A stretch of DNA of 64,000 nt from Chloroflexota bacterium (GCA_016209205.1 JACQWQ010000010.1:1-64000), one strand, 5' to 3'; positions 8,203 through 17,329 are shown, numbered from the stretch's first letter. Program-made: numbers and translations. Notes: a model not told the origin generated them from the sequence alone.

Positions 8203-8305
8203 GAAAAAGCGAACACGCTTTCTCCCGCCTCGCGAAAAGTCGCCGACTGTGGCGGCCTGCCCCCTCCTGTAAGTGATGGAGGAACGGGCTAGCGGGGCGG
8301 GTTTC
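8203..8305 (+). ncRNA. Candidate structured RNA (unassigned)
   Basis: About 100 bases downstream of a good promoter. Visible pairings: AAAGCG (8206-8211) with CGCTTT (8216-8221); an outer stem CCCGCC (8224-8229) with GGCGGG (8296-8301); inside it CGCC (8241-8244) with GGCG (8251-8254), and GCCC+CCTCC (8259-8267) with GGAGG+GGGC (8278-8289). This gives a three-way junction followed by TTTCGTTT. I recognise no known family. It could instead be the 3' hairpin region of the minus-strand DUF3800 gene. Confidence 0.35.
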
Positions 8306-8307
8306 GT

Positions 8308-8928
8308 TTACCCCTCGAACTCGTACACGCTGCGGATGCGCTTTTGCAAAAAATCGAACGCCTCCGCGTCCCCAGCGGTATCACGTCGGAGCAAAGTCCC
8401 TGCGACAATATCTGCGATTTGAATCAGTGGCTCGCTGCGTGAGCGGCGCACTTGGATACGCTTAAAGTGACGCGGAATCTCCCGTGCTTTCATATAGCGA
8501 TTCAGTTCCGTATACAGCTGCGTTGCCGAGCCAAACTCATCAAGAATCAATGTCGCCCCTTCACGCGCTTGTTCTGGAATTTTCTTTAACAGTTCGGTAA
8601 CAAAGAAAAGGTAAAACTCGTAACGTCGCATCACTTTGTACGCGTCGGAAAGGTTGGCTTTGTCAACGACGATTGCCCAACTTTCAAATTCCGCGCGCGC
8701 CAATTCGGAAAGCGTATGTTCCCTCAATCGGGCAGACGAGAGGTGATTGAACTTGAATTCAAAATTAGCGGGCAGATTCGATTCTGCGCGCACTCGCGCA
8801 AGCAAGCGGCGCAAGTCATCTGGTACAGGAGTGGCAATGACCGCAACGGCAAAGTAGCGCGAAGCGCCCTTGTCAAATGCAAAACTAACATCCCCTGCTT
8901 CATCGCCCGCAAAGGTCAGTGTAATCAT
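8308..8928 (-). CDS. DUF3800 domain protein
   Basis: 206 aa with the DUF3800 pattern: an N-terminal DEAGD, central LILDEFGS, and a C-terminal IQIADIVAGTLLRR. The family has an RNase H-like fold with conserved acidic residues and often sits near restriction and defence genes; its activity is not established. Starts 4 bases after the helicase stop, so the two are one operon. Probably functions with the helicase and the methylase further downstream. Confidence 0.8.
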   Translation of the reverse strand: MITLTFAGDEAGDVSFAFDKGASRYFAVAVIATPVPDDLRRLLARVRAESNLPANFEFKFNHLSSARLREHTLSELARAEFESWAIVVDKANLSDAYKVMRRYEFYLFFVTELLKKIPEQAREGATLILDEFGSATQLYTELNRYMKAREIPRHFKRIQVRRSRSEPLIQIADIVAGTLLRRDTAGDAEAFDFLQKRIRSVYEFEG

Positions 8929-8932
8929 GAGT

Positions 8933-11900
8933 TCAGTTTAACTCCATCCACGCCTTTAGTATGGGCTTGACGCCTGCGGGCGCTTGGACGGATTTCAAGT
9001 ACGTCGCTTTGATATGCGCTTCTACCCGTTTGCGGAGCGCGGTCAACGTTTCATCGTGTAGGACACGGCGGCGCGGTGTATCAGGCGTGGAACGAATCAG
9101 TTTGTCAATCTCCATCGCGTCTTCGGAAATTTTTTCGCTCTGCACATCAAGTAAATACCACTGTGTGCGCCCCGTTTCCCCGTCCCACTCGTTCGTTTCC
9201 GCGTTTTTCGCGGGCAGGTGATAACAGAAAAAGACGGCTTGCTTGCCTTCAGGATGCGCCTTGGCAGAAAAGACGCGCAAAGGAAAATGATTGACGCGTT
9301 CATCAAGTCCCGGATGTGCGGTGAGCAATTCGCGGTAATAGAGGCGCAAGGATTCTTCGCGCGAAGGCACGCCCTCATACGCCTCGTTAAATTCTTTGAG
9401 CGCGTCATAATCATCTTGTGGCGTCAAAAGTTTTTTGCCTTCGATGCCAAACACCTTCGAGATACGCAGCATCTTGTGCGCGACGCGTTGGTACAAGCGC
9501 AGCAATTCATCTAATTCTCCGGGCGGCAAAAAATTCCAATAGTGAACGACGCCGCGTACGTTTTTGTATTCGGGATGGTCATGCTTCATGCGCGCTTCGG
9601 TGGCGGGATCAAGGCGGCGGTCCACGCGCCCGATGCGCTGCATCAACCGCACGGGATTCCAATGCAAATCGTAATTGATGAGCAGTGTTGCGTCCTGAAG
9701 GTTCAAACCTTCCGATAAAACATCCGTCGAAATCAAGACGCGGGTTTCGGGGCGGTTCTGCGCGGCGAGTTCGGCGCTCGACGATTCGTTATAGTACGGT
9801 GAAAAGTTTGTAATGATTTCGCCGCGATCGCGATGACTTGAGCTGTCCACTTGGTCTAATGGACCAATACCCGCTTTCTCCAATTCGTGCGCCAGATAGC
9901 GCGCTGTTGCCATGTACTCGGTAAAGATCAACACCTTGTATTTGCTCAACAACGGATGCGTCCGAAGCATTGCAATCAGCGTTTGCAATTTGTCATCACG
10001 CGCAGCATCGAAATCTTGGAGGTCGTTGAGAAAGCCAGCCAATTGATTCAGGTCATTGAACGTATCGTCCAAAATCTCCTGAATCTTGTATTCGGTGCGA
10101 GACAATTCTTCGGCATTTTCCAGAAATTCAGAAGGGAGAATATCCTCCTCTTGTTCCTCATCCTGTGCCGCGTGTTGCGCGTGAATGGCATCCAACAGCG
10201 CGATGTGATTCGCCTGCCACTCTTCTAACCGTTCCTCTTCCGCATCCGTTTTGCTGTTAGCTCGGGCAAATGCCAAGAGCCGCAAGAGCAAATCTTGACA
10301 GGTGGCTTGAAACGCGCGCGCGGAGCTTTCAAACCGTTTCAAGAGCTGCACCCGTATCAAGCCGACTACCTGATTCTGACGATTCGCCACCCAGCGCTCC
10401 TCGGCGCTCTCTAATTTCTTCCTGCTGTAAGCCAGCGGGTTGTACATGGCGAGGGCAAGTAATGATTTGTTCTGTTCAAAGGCGCGGTCCACTTGGTTCA
10501 ACAACGGACCGTAGGTGCGCCGAAGTGAATATCCTGCGACTTGAGGCGGTTTGCGTTCGGGGAATACAACAGGAATACCTCCGCGTTCTTGCGAACTCTT
10601 GCGTGCATAGGCGCGACTGCGCTGAACGACAAGGGCTTGAAAGAGTGGGTCTTGTTTCAAAAGCCGCTCCGCTTCATCCGTTGTGATTTCTACGACACCG
10701 TCGGTCTCACCCACGAGTTTTTTGACCGCGCTTTCCAAGCGGCGAAAGTGTCCGGGGAGCGAGTGAATGCCCAACGGCGCATCTTTGAAATATGCCGAGT
10801 CGCGATGCGTGAACAATTCAATGAGATGCTGCAAATCAAGGAGACTATTGTTGACGGGCGTGGCGGTCAAAAGATAAAGGGTCTTGCCTTCGGCAAGCTC
10901 AAACAACTTTTTGTACGTTTTGGCGGCACGCGTGCGGAAATGATGCGCTTCGTCAATGAGAATGACATCGGCATTGCGCGCAATGCTGTTAATCTTGGCA
11001 ACATAATCACCGCCGCGCAAGAGATCGGTGTGGTTGTAAATTCGTAAACCGCTCCAACTATCCAAGGAATCCGGCAAAAAGCGCTCAAGTTTCGCTTTCC
11101 ATACAGGATGATTTGCCGCTTTGGGAACTAGCAGCACTACTTTTCTGCCTTCCCGCAAGAGCCGCGCAATTAACATCATTCCGATAAATGTTTTGCCCAA
11201 CCCAACGCTGTCCGCCAACAGCGCGCCGCGATACTGCGCGCCGCGTTTCAGCAGCGCGTGATACCCTTCCTTTTGATAGTGGTCGAGTGTGCGGTACATA
11301 TCCGAGTTTTGCTCCCATTCTTCGGGCGTCAGTTCATGTCCCGCAAAATATTCGGCGAGCGCCTTGACATACACTTCAAACGGCGAATACTCGCGCACGT
11401 GCCGCTCGATGACCTGAAGGATTTCGGGCGTTACCTCCACTGCCTCTCGCCAATATCTTTCATACCACTGCTGCAAAAGTTCGACTTCACTCCGTAAACG
11501 CACATTCAGTTCGATATTTTCCGTCAGTCCCGGACGCGTGAAATTGCTCGAACCGACGAGCGCGGTCGAACCCATGACCTCGAACCTGCCGTGCGTGATG
11601 TACGCTTTGGCATGGAATTTTCTTTCGCGATACACCTTGCACACAATTTTGCCGTTCTGCAATGCCGCCACAATGGCAGGCACGCCGCGCAAAAAATCAT
11701 CGCGGTCTTTTTCGCTTTCCAAACTCGCGTCGAGCGTCGCTTCAATTTGGTGCACCGCGCGGCGAAACGCGTCCTGCGTGCGCTTGCTGACTTCGTCGCC
11801 CATCAGGATGCGAATCTGTTCGAGTTTCTGCCAATGCCCATCCAGCGCGAGCAGCGCGCCGATTTCAAAATAGCCGGTGGCAATATCAAAGGCGCGCGCA

Positions 11901-12100
11901 ATCTCGCACCACTCACGCAAATACGCCGCGCCTTTCCAATGTTCGTCGCGGTTGTCAACGATAAACAGTTCGCTGGCGCGCGCTTGGGGTTTTACGGCGT
12001 CCGGTTTGGGCGTGTCGGGACGCGGTCCCTTCATTTCAGGCGGAGGAATGTGGGCAAGTGATGGTTGGTCGGAAGGCAGACTTGATTGTTTGCGAGGCAT
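8933..12100 (-). CDS. PLD-family nuclease domain fused to SNF2-type helicase
   Basis: 1055 aa. Residues about 45-215 form a phospholipase-D-like nuclease domain with a single HxK motif (KFHAKAY, His163 and Lys165) and GSSN (183-186). Then comes an SNF2/RapA-like ATPase: Walker A ADSVGLGKT (296-304), DEAH (383-386), LLTATPVNN, and motif VI QRIGRVDRRLD near residue 880. Start ATG 12100 is preceded by AAAGGA; the open frame upstream is not protein-like. Such proteins act in restriction and phage defence, and here it leads an operon with DUF3800, with an adenine methylase on the same strand. DISARM DrmD is a relative by architecture, but the other DISARM genes are absent. Confidence 0.9.
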   Translation of the reverse strand: MPRKQSSLPSDQPSLAHIPPPEMKGPRPDTPKPDAVKPQARASELFIVDNRDEHWKGAAYLREWCEIARAFDIATGYFEIGALLALDGHWQKLEQIRILMGDEVSKRTQDAFRRAVHQIEATLDASLESEKDRDDFLRGVPAIVAALQNGKIVCKVYRERKFHAKAYITHGRFEVMGSTALVGSSNFTRPGLTENIELNVRLRSEVELLQQWYERYWREAVEVTPEILQVIERHVREYSPFEVYVKALAEYFAGHELTPEEWEQNSDMYRTLDHYQKEGYHALLKRGAQYRGALLADSVGLGKTFIGMMLIARLLREGRKVVLLVPKAANHPVWKAKLERFLPDSLDSWSGLRIYNHTDLLRGGDYVAKINSIARNADVILIDEAHHFRTRAAKTYKKLFELAEGKTLYLLTATPVNNSLLDLQHLIELFTHRDSAYFKDAPLGIHSLPGHFRRLESAVKKLVGETDGVVEITTDEAERLLKQDPLFQALVVQRSRAYARKSSQERGGIPVVFPERKPPQVAGYSLRRTYGPLLNQVDRAFEQNKSLLALAMYNPLAYSRKKLESAEERWVANRQNQVVGLIRVQLLKRFESSARAFQATCQDLLLRLLAFARANSKTDAEEERLEEWQANHIALLDAIHAQHAAQDEEQEEDILPSEFLENAEELSRTEYKIQEILDDTFNDLNQLAGFLNDLQDFDAARDDKLQTLIAMLRTHPLLSKYKVLIFTEYMATARYLAHELEKAGIGPLDQVDSSSHRDRGEIITNFSPYYNESSSAELAAQNRPETRVLISTDVLSEGLNLQDATLLINYDLHWNPVRLMQRIGRVDRRLDPATEARMKHDHPEYKNVRGVVHYWNFLPPGELDELLRLYQRVAHKMLRISKVFGIEGKKLLTPQDDYDALKEFNEAYEGVPSREESLRLYYRELLTAHPGLDERVNHFPLRVFSAKAHPEGKQAVFFCYHLPAKNAETNEWDGETGRTQWYLLDVQSEKISEDAMEIDKLIRSTPDTPRRRVLHDETLTALRKRVEAHIKATYLKSVQAPAGVKPILKAWMELN

Positions 12101-12399
12101 GGGTCCAATCCTTTTCAATAATTCGCTCGGAAAAAAGAAAACCTGCGCGGCACTTACCGACACAGGCGAATGACCTGGGCTTGCATCATCCGCGGCGGCA
12201 AAGCACCGTTGGATGCGTTCCGCGAGAAATGCGGATTGTGAGAGCCCTGCCCGTTGTAAAGATCGCGGTGGGGCTTTTTTGTTATGTTGTCCAGGAGCGG
12301 ACACAGAGATTATAACCGCGAGAGATAGCATTTTCAAGCGTCGCGCTCATAAAGTCCACCTGTCTCTCCAGCAAGCGAGTGACGGTTCCCACCCGCATT
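12101..12399. other. Divergent intergenic region
   Basis: About 400 bases between the helicase and the ABC operon, of which this part would hold the helicase leader and promoter. An AGCCC...GGGCT stem followed by six T near 12243-12288 on the plus strand resembles a weak terminator. I see no gene. Confidence 0.4.
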
Positions 12400-12428
12400 T
12401 TGGGCAATCGCTTGTCCTCGTGTACAAT
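12400..12428 (+). promoter_or_regulatory. Promoter of the sulfate-type ABC operon
   Basis: TTGGGC, 17-base spacer, TACAAT, about 70 bases before the substrate-binding protein start. Confidence 0.5.
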
Positions 12429-12496
12429 CTTGCGCGCGCCGGTTTGCGCACACCTCCCTTGCCCTACCACTCTCAAGCCATATCCAATCAGCTCGT

Positions 12497-13549
12497 ATGA
12501 CCTCAAATGAATCCTTTTCACAGTTCCATTGGAGCCGCCTGCTCGGTCGCGCCGTCGTCATTCTGATTGTCGGCGCGTTGGTGTTTTACGCCGTCGAACC
12601 GTGGCTGCCGTGGAACGCGCGGGCGCGCCCGCGCACCATCGTCGTGTATGGGTTCAGCATTCTCGGCGACGTGATGAACAAGGGCATCTTTCCCGCGTTT
12701 CAAAAGGAATGGCAAGCGCGCACCGGCCAAGACGTTACATTGATCGCGTCGTTCGCCGGTTCCGGCACGATTACGAATCAAATCATTCTCGGCGTGCCCG
12801 CGCAGGTGGGCATTCTCTCGACGGAACTCGACGCGCAGCGTCTGGTGGACGCGCGCGTTTTGCCTTTTCCGACATGGCGCAATCTGCCGCACAATGGCAC
12901 GGTCAATCTCACGCCCTTTATCATTCTCACGCGCGCGGGCAATCCCAAACAGCTTCGCGATTTTGCCGATTTGACGCGCCCCGGCGTAGGCGTCGTTCAT
13001 GCCGACCCGCGCACGTCCGGCGGCGCGCTGTGGGGCATTCTCGCGGAATATGGCAGCGCACAGCAGTTGGGTTCGAGCGACGCGGACGCGGAAAAACAAT
13101 TGGCGGGTGTGTGGAAAAATGTCGTCGCGCAGGCATCGTCCGCGCGCGGCGCCCGCACCCAGTTTGAAAATGGTTTCGGCGACGCGCTCGTGACGTACGA
13201 ACAAGAAGCGTTGTACGATATTACGCGCAAGAAATTCAACGGCGAACTCGTCTACCCGCGCAGCACGATCGAGAGCGAGCACACCGTCGTCGTGATTGAC
13301 CGCAACATTGCGCCCGACGAACGCGCGTTGGTCAATGGCTTTGTCGAATTTTTGTGGAGCGCGCCGGCGCAGAAAATTTTTGTCGAGTACGGTTTTCGCA
13401 GCGTGGACGACGCCGTCAACGGCGACGCGTTGACGGCGATTGAAAAACCGTTTCGCGTTGCCGATTTGGGCGGCTGGGCTGCTGTGAAAAAAAATATCAT
13501 TGACGAAATCTGGAAACAAAAAATCATTTCCCAAAACACAAATCCATGA
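12497..13549 (+). CDS. ABC transporter substrate-binding protein, sulfate-type
   Basis: 350 aa, anchored by one N-terminal hydrophobic segment (residues 17-37), then a periplasmic-type binding fold. Sulfate/thiosulfate-binding family features are VVYGFSILGDVMNKGIFPAF, FAGSGTITNQI, LTPFIILTRAGNP and the HADPRTSGGALWGILAEYG block that corresponds to the TSGG anion-binding loop. The first of four genes running to 17271 with permease and ATPase. Sulfate is the best guess; molybdate or tungstate cannot be ruled out. Its stop overlaps the next start by ATGA. Confidence 0.8.
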   Translation: MTSNESFSQFHWSRLLGRAVVILIVGALVFYAVEPWLPWNARARPRTIVVYGFSILGDVMNKGIFPAFQKEWQARTGQDVTLIASFAGSGTITNQIILGVPAQVGILSTELDAQRLVDARVLPFPTWRNLPHNGTVNLTPFIILTRAGNPKQLRDFADLTRPGVGVVHADPRTSGGALWGILAEYGSAQQLGSSDADAEKQLAGVWKNVVAQASSARGARTQFENGFGDALVTYEQEALYDITRKKFNGELVYPRSTIESEHTVVVIDRNIAPDERALVNGFVEFLWSAPAQKIFVEYGFRSVDDAVNGDALTAIEKPFRVADLGGWAAVKKNIIDEIWKQKIISQNTNP

Positions 13550-14190
13550 GCAATTTTCTAGACGACACCCGCGCGAGTTATGATGCGCTCGCGTCCGAGT
13601 ACGCCGAACGCATTTTCGACGAATTAAAAGGCAAACCGCTCGACCGCGCGCTGCTCGACCGTTTCGCGGAAATGGTGCAGCCGCTCGGCGTGGCGGTGGA
13701 CATGGGCTGCGGTCCCGGACAAATCGCGCGGTTTTTGCACGAACGCGGGGTGCGCGTGATCGGTGTGGATTTGTCGCCGCAGATGGTTGCAACGGCACGC
13801 GCATTGAATCCCGAAATCGAATTTCAAACGGGCAACATGCTTGCACTCGAAAACATTCCCGACGGCGCGTGGGGCGGCATTGCCGCGTTCTATTCCATCA
13901 TCCACATCCCGCGCGCGCAAATCGTTGACGCGCTGCGTGAACTGAAACGCGTGCTCGCGCCGCGCGGCGTTCTGTTTCTCGCGTTTCATCGCGGCGACGA
14001 AACGATTCATCCTGAAGAAATGTGGGGTAAAAAAGTGAATATGGATTTTCATTTTTGGTCGCGCGACGCGATGGAACAACATTTACGCGAGGCAGGGTTT
14101 GAAATGCTCGACGTAATCGAGCGCGCCCCGTACGCGCCCGACGTAGAACATCAAAGCCATCGCGTCTACATGTTTGCGCGTAAAATGTAG
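13546..14190 (+). CDS. Class I SAM-dependent methyltransferase
   Basis: 214 aa, small-molecule methyltransferase fold (UbiE/Methyltransf_25 type). SAM motif I is VDMGCGPGQIA (about residues 49-59), followed by VIGVDLSPQMV and FQTGNMLAL. The substrate is not apparent. It sits between the binding protein and the permease of an ABC importer, overlapping the former by 4 bases, which is an odd insertion into this operon type. Its TAG stop is the first base set of a REP palindrome. Confidence 0.85.
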   Translation: MSNFLDDTRASYDALASEYAERIFDELKGKPLDRALLDRFAEMVQPLGVAVDMGCGPGQIARFLHERGVRVIGVDLSPQMVATARALNPEIEFQTGNMLALENIPDGAWGGIAAFYSIIHIPRAQIVDALRELKRVLAPRGVLFLAFHRGDETIHPEEMWGKKVNMDFHFWSRDAMEQHLREAGFEMLDVIERAPYAPDVEHQSHRVYMFARKM

Positions 14191-14243
14191 CATAGCGCCT
14201 TGTGCGCGTTGTATTTCGCGGCGCGCACAAGGCGCTATGCTAC
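14187..14243. repeat. REP palindrome family B, copy 1
   Basis: Two perfectly complementary 22-bp arms (14187-14208 and 14222-14243), each starting from the outside with GTAGCATAGCGCC. It overlaps the methyltransferase stop and ends 8 bases before the permease start. Same family as the palindromes around the RAYT transposase at 37.5 kb. Confidence 0.9.
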
Positions 14244-14251
14244 TTACTATA

Positions 14252-15076
14252 ATGACCGCCACCATTTCGAATCGTCCGCGCGCGCCGCGCGGACTCGTAC
14301 CCATCGGGCTTTTGCTCGCGGTGATGCTGCCGTTGTTGTTGATGCCGCTCGCCGCGATTTTTGTGTTTGCCGCGCGCAGCGGGCTGGACGGTTTCGTCAG
14401 CGCGTTATCCAGTCCCGAAGCGCAGTTCGCTTTGCGTTTTTCACTCCTCATCGCGTTTCTCACCGCCATCATCAACGGCATCTTGGGCGCCTACACCGCG
14501 TACGTCCTCTCCAAATATCGTTTTCCCGGACGCGATGCGTTGAATGTCATTGTCAATCTCCCCGTCGCCATTCCCACCGTCGTCGTCGGCACATCGCTGC
14601 TGCTGTTGTGGGGACCGATTGGTATTCTCGGACAATTCCTGGTGCCGCTCGGCGTTTCGCCGATGTTTATGCCCGCGGGCGTTTTGCTCGCGCACCTGTT
14701 TGTCACGTTTCCGTACATGCTCGGCGCGGTCAAGCCGGTGTTGGACGAATTGGAAGTGACGTACGAAGAAGCGGCGTACACCATCGGCGCGAGTCAATGG
14801 GAAGCCTTTCGTTTCGTGCTGCTGCCCGCGCTGCGCGGCGGATTGTTCAGTGGCGCGCTGTTGACCTTCGCGCACTCGCTCGGTGAATTTGGCGCAACCG
14901 TTTTGGTCAGCGGCAATTTGCCGTTCCGCACGCAAACCGCGCCGCTGTACATTTTCGCCCAATTCGAAGCAGGCAACATCGAAGCCGCCAACGCCGTCGC
15001 GGCAGTCCTCGCCGCCTTGTCCTTTGTTTTATTTTTCGCGCTCATGCAATTCAACAAAAAAACCGTGCGAGAGTGA
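14252..15076 (+). CDS. ABC transporter permease, sulfate/molybdate type
   Basis: 274 aa with six predicted membrane helices and the cytoplasmic EAA loop (EEAAYTIGASQWEAFRFVLLP). The endings SLGEFGATVLVSGN and APLYIFAQFEAGNIEAA are typical of CysT/CysW/ModB permeases. Start ATG 14252 follows the REP palindrome. Only one permease gene is present, so it probably works as a homodimer, as in ModB-type importers, not as the CysT/CysW pair. Confidence 0.85.
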   Translation: MTATISNRPRAPRGLVPIGLLLAVMLPLLLMPLAAIFVFAARSGLDGFVSALSSPEAQFALRFSLLIAFLTAIINGILGAYTAYVLSKYRFPGRDALNVIVNLPVAIPTVVVGTSLLLLWGPIGILGQFLVPLGVSPMFMPAGVLLAHLFVTFPYMLGAVKPVLDELEVTYEEAAYTIGASQWEAFRFVLLPALRGGLFSGALLTFAHSLGEFGATVLVSGNLPFRTQTAPLYIFAQFEAGNIEAANAVAAVLAALSFVLFFALMQFNKKTVRE

Positions 15077-15124
15077 TTTTGGACAGGATTAAGGCGATGA
15101 ACTTCATCGCAATTAACAGGATTT

Positions 15125-15378
15125 TTGATCACGCTTCAAGTTTCAAGTCTCGGGTTTCAAGTCTCACGTTTCACGTTTCACGCATCACATTTCACGCATC
15201 ACGTTTCACGCATCACGTTTCACGCCTATCGCGTATCGCGTATCGCACCACCGCACTACCGCACTCACTCTCACGCATCACACATCGCGCGTGCCAAATG
15301 TTCTCTGCATTTCCAATTTCCAGTTTCTAATTTCCAATTTCCAACTTCCAATTTCCAACTTCCAACTTCCAACCTCCA
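15125..15378. repeat. Short-word repeat tract between permease and ATPase
   Basis: About 250 bases of words such as CACGTTTCACGCATCA and TTCAAGTCTCGGG, then TTCCAATTTCCAACTTCC words up to the ATPase start codon. The second half is the reverse complement of the GTTGGAGGTTGGAAGTTGG tract at 19.7 kb. No coding potential. Confidence 0.85.
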
Positions 15379-17271
15379 ATGTCCATTCTCTTGACCGACC
15401 TCACCAAGCGCTACGGCGAACATCTCGTCGTCAATCGCGTTTCGCTCGATATACGCGACGGCGAGTTGTTTGTCTTGCTCGGCGGCAGCGGCAGCGGCAA
15501 AAGCACCGTGCTGCGCATGATTGCCGGTTTGACCACGCCCGACGCGGGGAAGATTGAATTGAACGGGCGCGACGTGACCTTTTTGCCGCCGCAAGCGCGC
15601 GGCGCCGGGTTTGTGTTTCAAAACTATTCCATTTTTCGCCACATGACCGTTTTGGAAAATGTCGAATTTGGGTTGCGCATTCGCAAAGTCAACTCGAACG
15701 AACGCCGCCGCCGCGCCGAAGAATTGCTCGACCTCGTGGGGCTGGCGGGTTTGGGCGCGCGCTATCCGAGTCAATTGTCCGGCGGACAGCAGCAGCGCGT
15801 CGCGCTCGCACGCGCGTTGGCGTATCAGCCCGCCGTGTTATTGCTCGACGAACCGTTCGGCGCGCTCGACGTAAAAATTCGCGCGCAGCTGCGCGCGTCG
15901 CTCAAAGAAATTCAGCGTCAACTGCAAGTGACGACGATTCTCGTCACGCACGATCAGGAGGAGGCGTTTGAGCTTGCCGACCGCATCGGCGTGATGGATG
16001 CGGGTCGGCTCGTCGAAATCGGCACTTCCGAAACGCTGTATCATCGCCCCACTACGGAATTTACCGCGACATTCGTCGGCGGCGGCAACGTTCTGGTAGG
16101 ACGCAAGGATCGCGATACGATTCGGCTCGGCTCGAGCGCGCTGCCTCTGCCCGCCGAAACGCGTCACGCCGATAACGGCGCGCCGGTGCGCATTCTCTTT
16201 CGTCCCGAAATGACGATTCTGCAACCCGAACCGTTCGCGCCCGACTGCGACATTTCTGTTTTGGGACAGGGCGTCGTCGTCGAGCAAATCTTCGCGGGCG
16301 CGGTGCGGCGCATTGTCTTGGAGGTGGAAGGACTGCGCGGCGTGCGTGCGGTTTCTCCGCGCGTATCGTACGGACAAAGCGCGACGCGCATCGAAGTGAT
16401 TCAAACGGGCGCACGCGGCAGTGATTCGAATTACACCATCGGACAAAAAGTGTGGATCGGCTTGAGCGACTTTCACGTGCTCGCGCCCGCGGGCTTGAAA
16501 GTTTTGTTGTGCGTCAGCGCCGACGCCAGCGGACGCCTCGCCGCCGACACGGGTTCGCTCCTCGCGCAAGCGACGCACGGCCCCGCCACTCTGCTGCAGG
16601 TCGTAAGCCGCGCCGACATGCTCGCGACGGCGCGCGAACAGCTCGAGAGTTTGCGGCACGAATTGTCGGCGCGGGCGCCGAATCTCGACACGCGGGTGCG
16701 GGTGGGCGCGAGCGCGACGGAAATTTTATTGGAAGCGCAAGAAGGGCATTACGAAGTCATCGCGCTCGGACAGTCGTCGGTCGGCGACAGCGGCTATCGC
16801 GGTTTGGGCAGCACCGCGCGGCAAGTGCTGGAACAAGCGGAAATTCCGGTCTTGCTGGCGCAAGCGCCGCGCCCACAACTCAACCATGTTTTGATTTGCA
16901 CACGCGGCGGCGAACCGGGCAAGACGGATGTGGTGTTTGGCGGACGCGTCGCGCGCCGCGCCGACGCGCAGGCGACGGTGTTGTTCGTGCAGACCCCGCA
17001 AACCACCCCCGCAGAACAAAAACGCGCGGCGCGCCATTTATTGCAAGCGGAAGCATCCCTCTCGCTCCAAGGCGTCCAGTGCAAAGTAAAAATCTTGGAC
17101 GGCGAAATCGTCGAAAGCATCATCGCGCAGGCAGACGCGGATGACGCCGACTTGATTGTCATTGGCGCGCAAGCCCCGCGCGGACGCCCGCGTCTGCGTT
17201 GGCAAAATTTAGCAACGCAAATTGTCGGCAACACGAGTCGTCCCGTCTTGGTCGTGCCGATGGGCGAGTAA
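15379..17271 (+). CDS. ABC importer ATPase fused to two universal stress protein domains
   Basis: 630 aa. Residues 1-235 are a CysA/ModC-like ATPase: Walker A GGSGSGKST (35-43), signature LSGGQQQR, Walker B LLLDEPFGALD and the switch His in VTHDQEEAFELADR. Residues 236-370 resemble a TOBE/regulatory region. Residues about 373-630 are two tandem UspA-like domains, each ending in a G-rich nucleotide-binding stretch (VIALGQSS...STARQVLEQAEIPVLLA and LIVIGAQAPRGR...IVGNTSRPVLVVP). ATP-binding or stress sensing by the tail may gate transport; that is inference. No other ATPase is nearby, so it serves the permease at 14252. Confidence 0.85.
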   Translation: MSILLTDLTKRYGEHLVVNRVSLDIRDGELFVLLGGSGSGKSTVLRMIAGLTTPDAGKIELNGRDVTFLPPQARGAGFVFQNYSIFRHMTVLENVEFGLRIRKVNSNERRRRAEELLDLVGLAGLGARYPSQLSGGQQQRVALARALAYQPAVLLLDEPFGALDVKIRAQLRASLKEIQRQLQVTTILVTHDQEEAFELADRIGVMDAGRLVEIGTSETLYHRPTTEFTATFVGGGNVLVGRKDRDTIRLGSSALPLPAETRHADNGAPVRILFRPEMTILQPEPFAPDCDISVLGQGVVVEQIFAGAVRRIVLEVEGLRGVRAVSPRVSYGQSATRIEVIQTGARGSDSNYTIGQKVWIGLSDFHVLAPAGLKVLLCVSADASGRLAADTGSLLAQATHGPATLLQVVSRADMLATAREQLESLRHELSARAPNLDTRVRVGASATEILLEAQEGHYEVIALGQSSVGDSGYRGLGSTARQVLEQAEIPVLLAQAPRPQLNHVLICTRGGEPGKTDVVFGGRVARRADAQATVLFVQTPQTTPAEQKRAARHLLQAEASLSLQGVQCKVKILDGEIVESIIAQADADDADLIVIGAQAPRGRPRLRWQNLATQIVGNTSRPVLVVPMGE

Positions 17272-17315
17272 AATTCGAAATTAGAAATTCAAAATTAGAA
17301 ATTGGAGAATCGTTT
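17272..17315. repeat. Short-word repeat tract (attagaaattggaga)
   Basis: AAATTAGAAATTCAAAATTA words directly after the ATPase stop codon, related to the TTGGAAGTT tracts. Confidence 0.65.
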
Positions 17316-17329
17316 CTCACACAAAAGAA

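Noticed and set aside
8203..8305. SRP, 6S or RNase P RNA
   Set aside because: None of their conserved motifs is visible; size and loops do not match.
4356..12100. Calling the locus DISARM or type ISP restriction
   Set aside because: drmA, drmB and drmC are absent here, and in type ISP systems nuclease, helicase and methylase form one polypeptide. The relation is only by shared domains.
12243..12288. Plus-strand terminator or riboswitch upstream of the ABC operon
   Set aside because: Only a 5-bp stem with a large loop; too weak to support a call.
12518..13846. 442-codon frame on the minus strand opposite the binding protein
   Set aside because: Arises from the high-GC codon use of the plus-strand genes; Arg/His/Ala-rich, no family features, covers two real genes.
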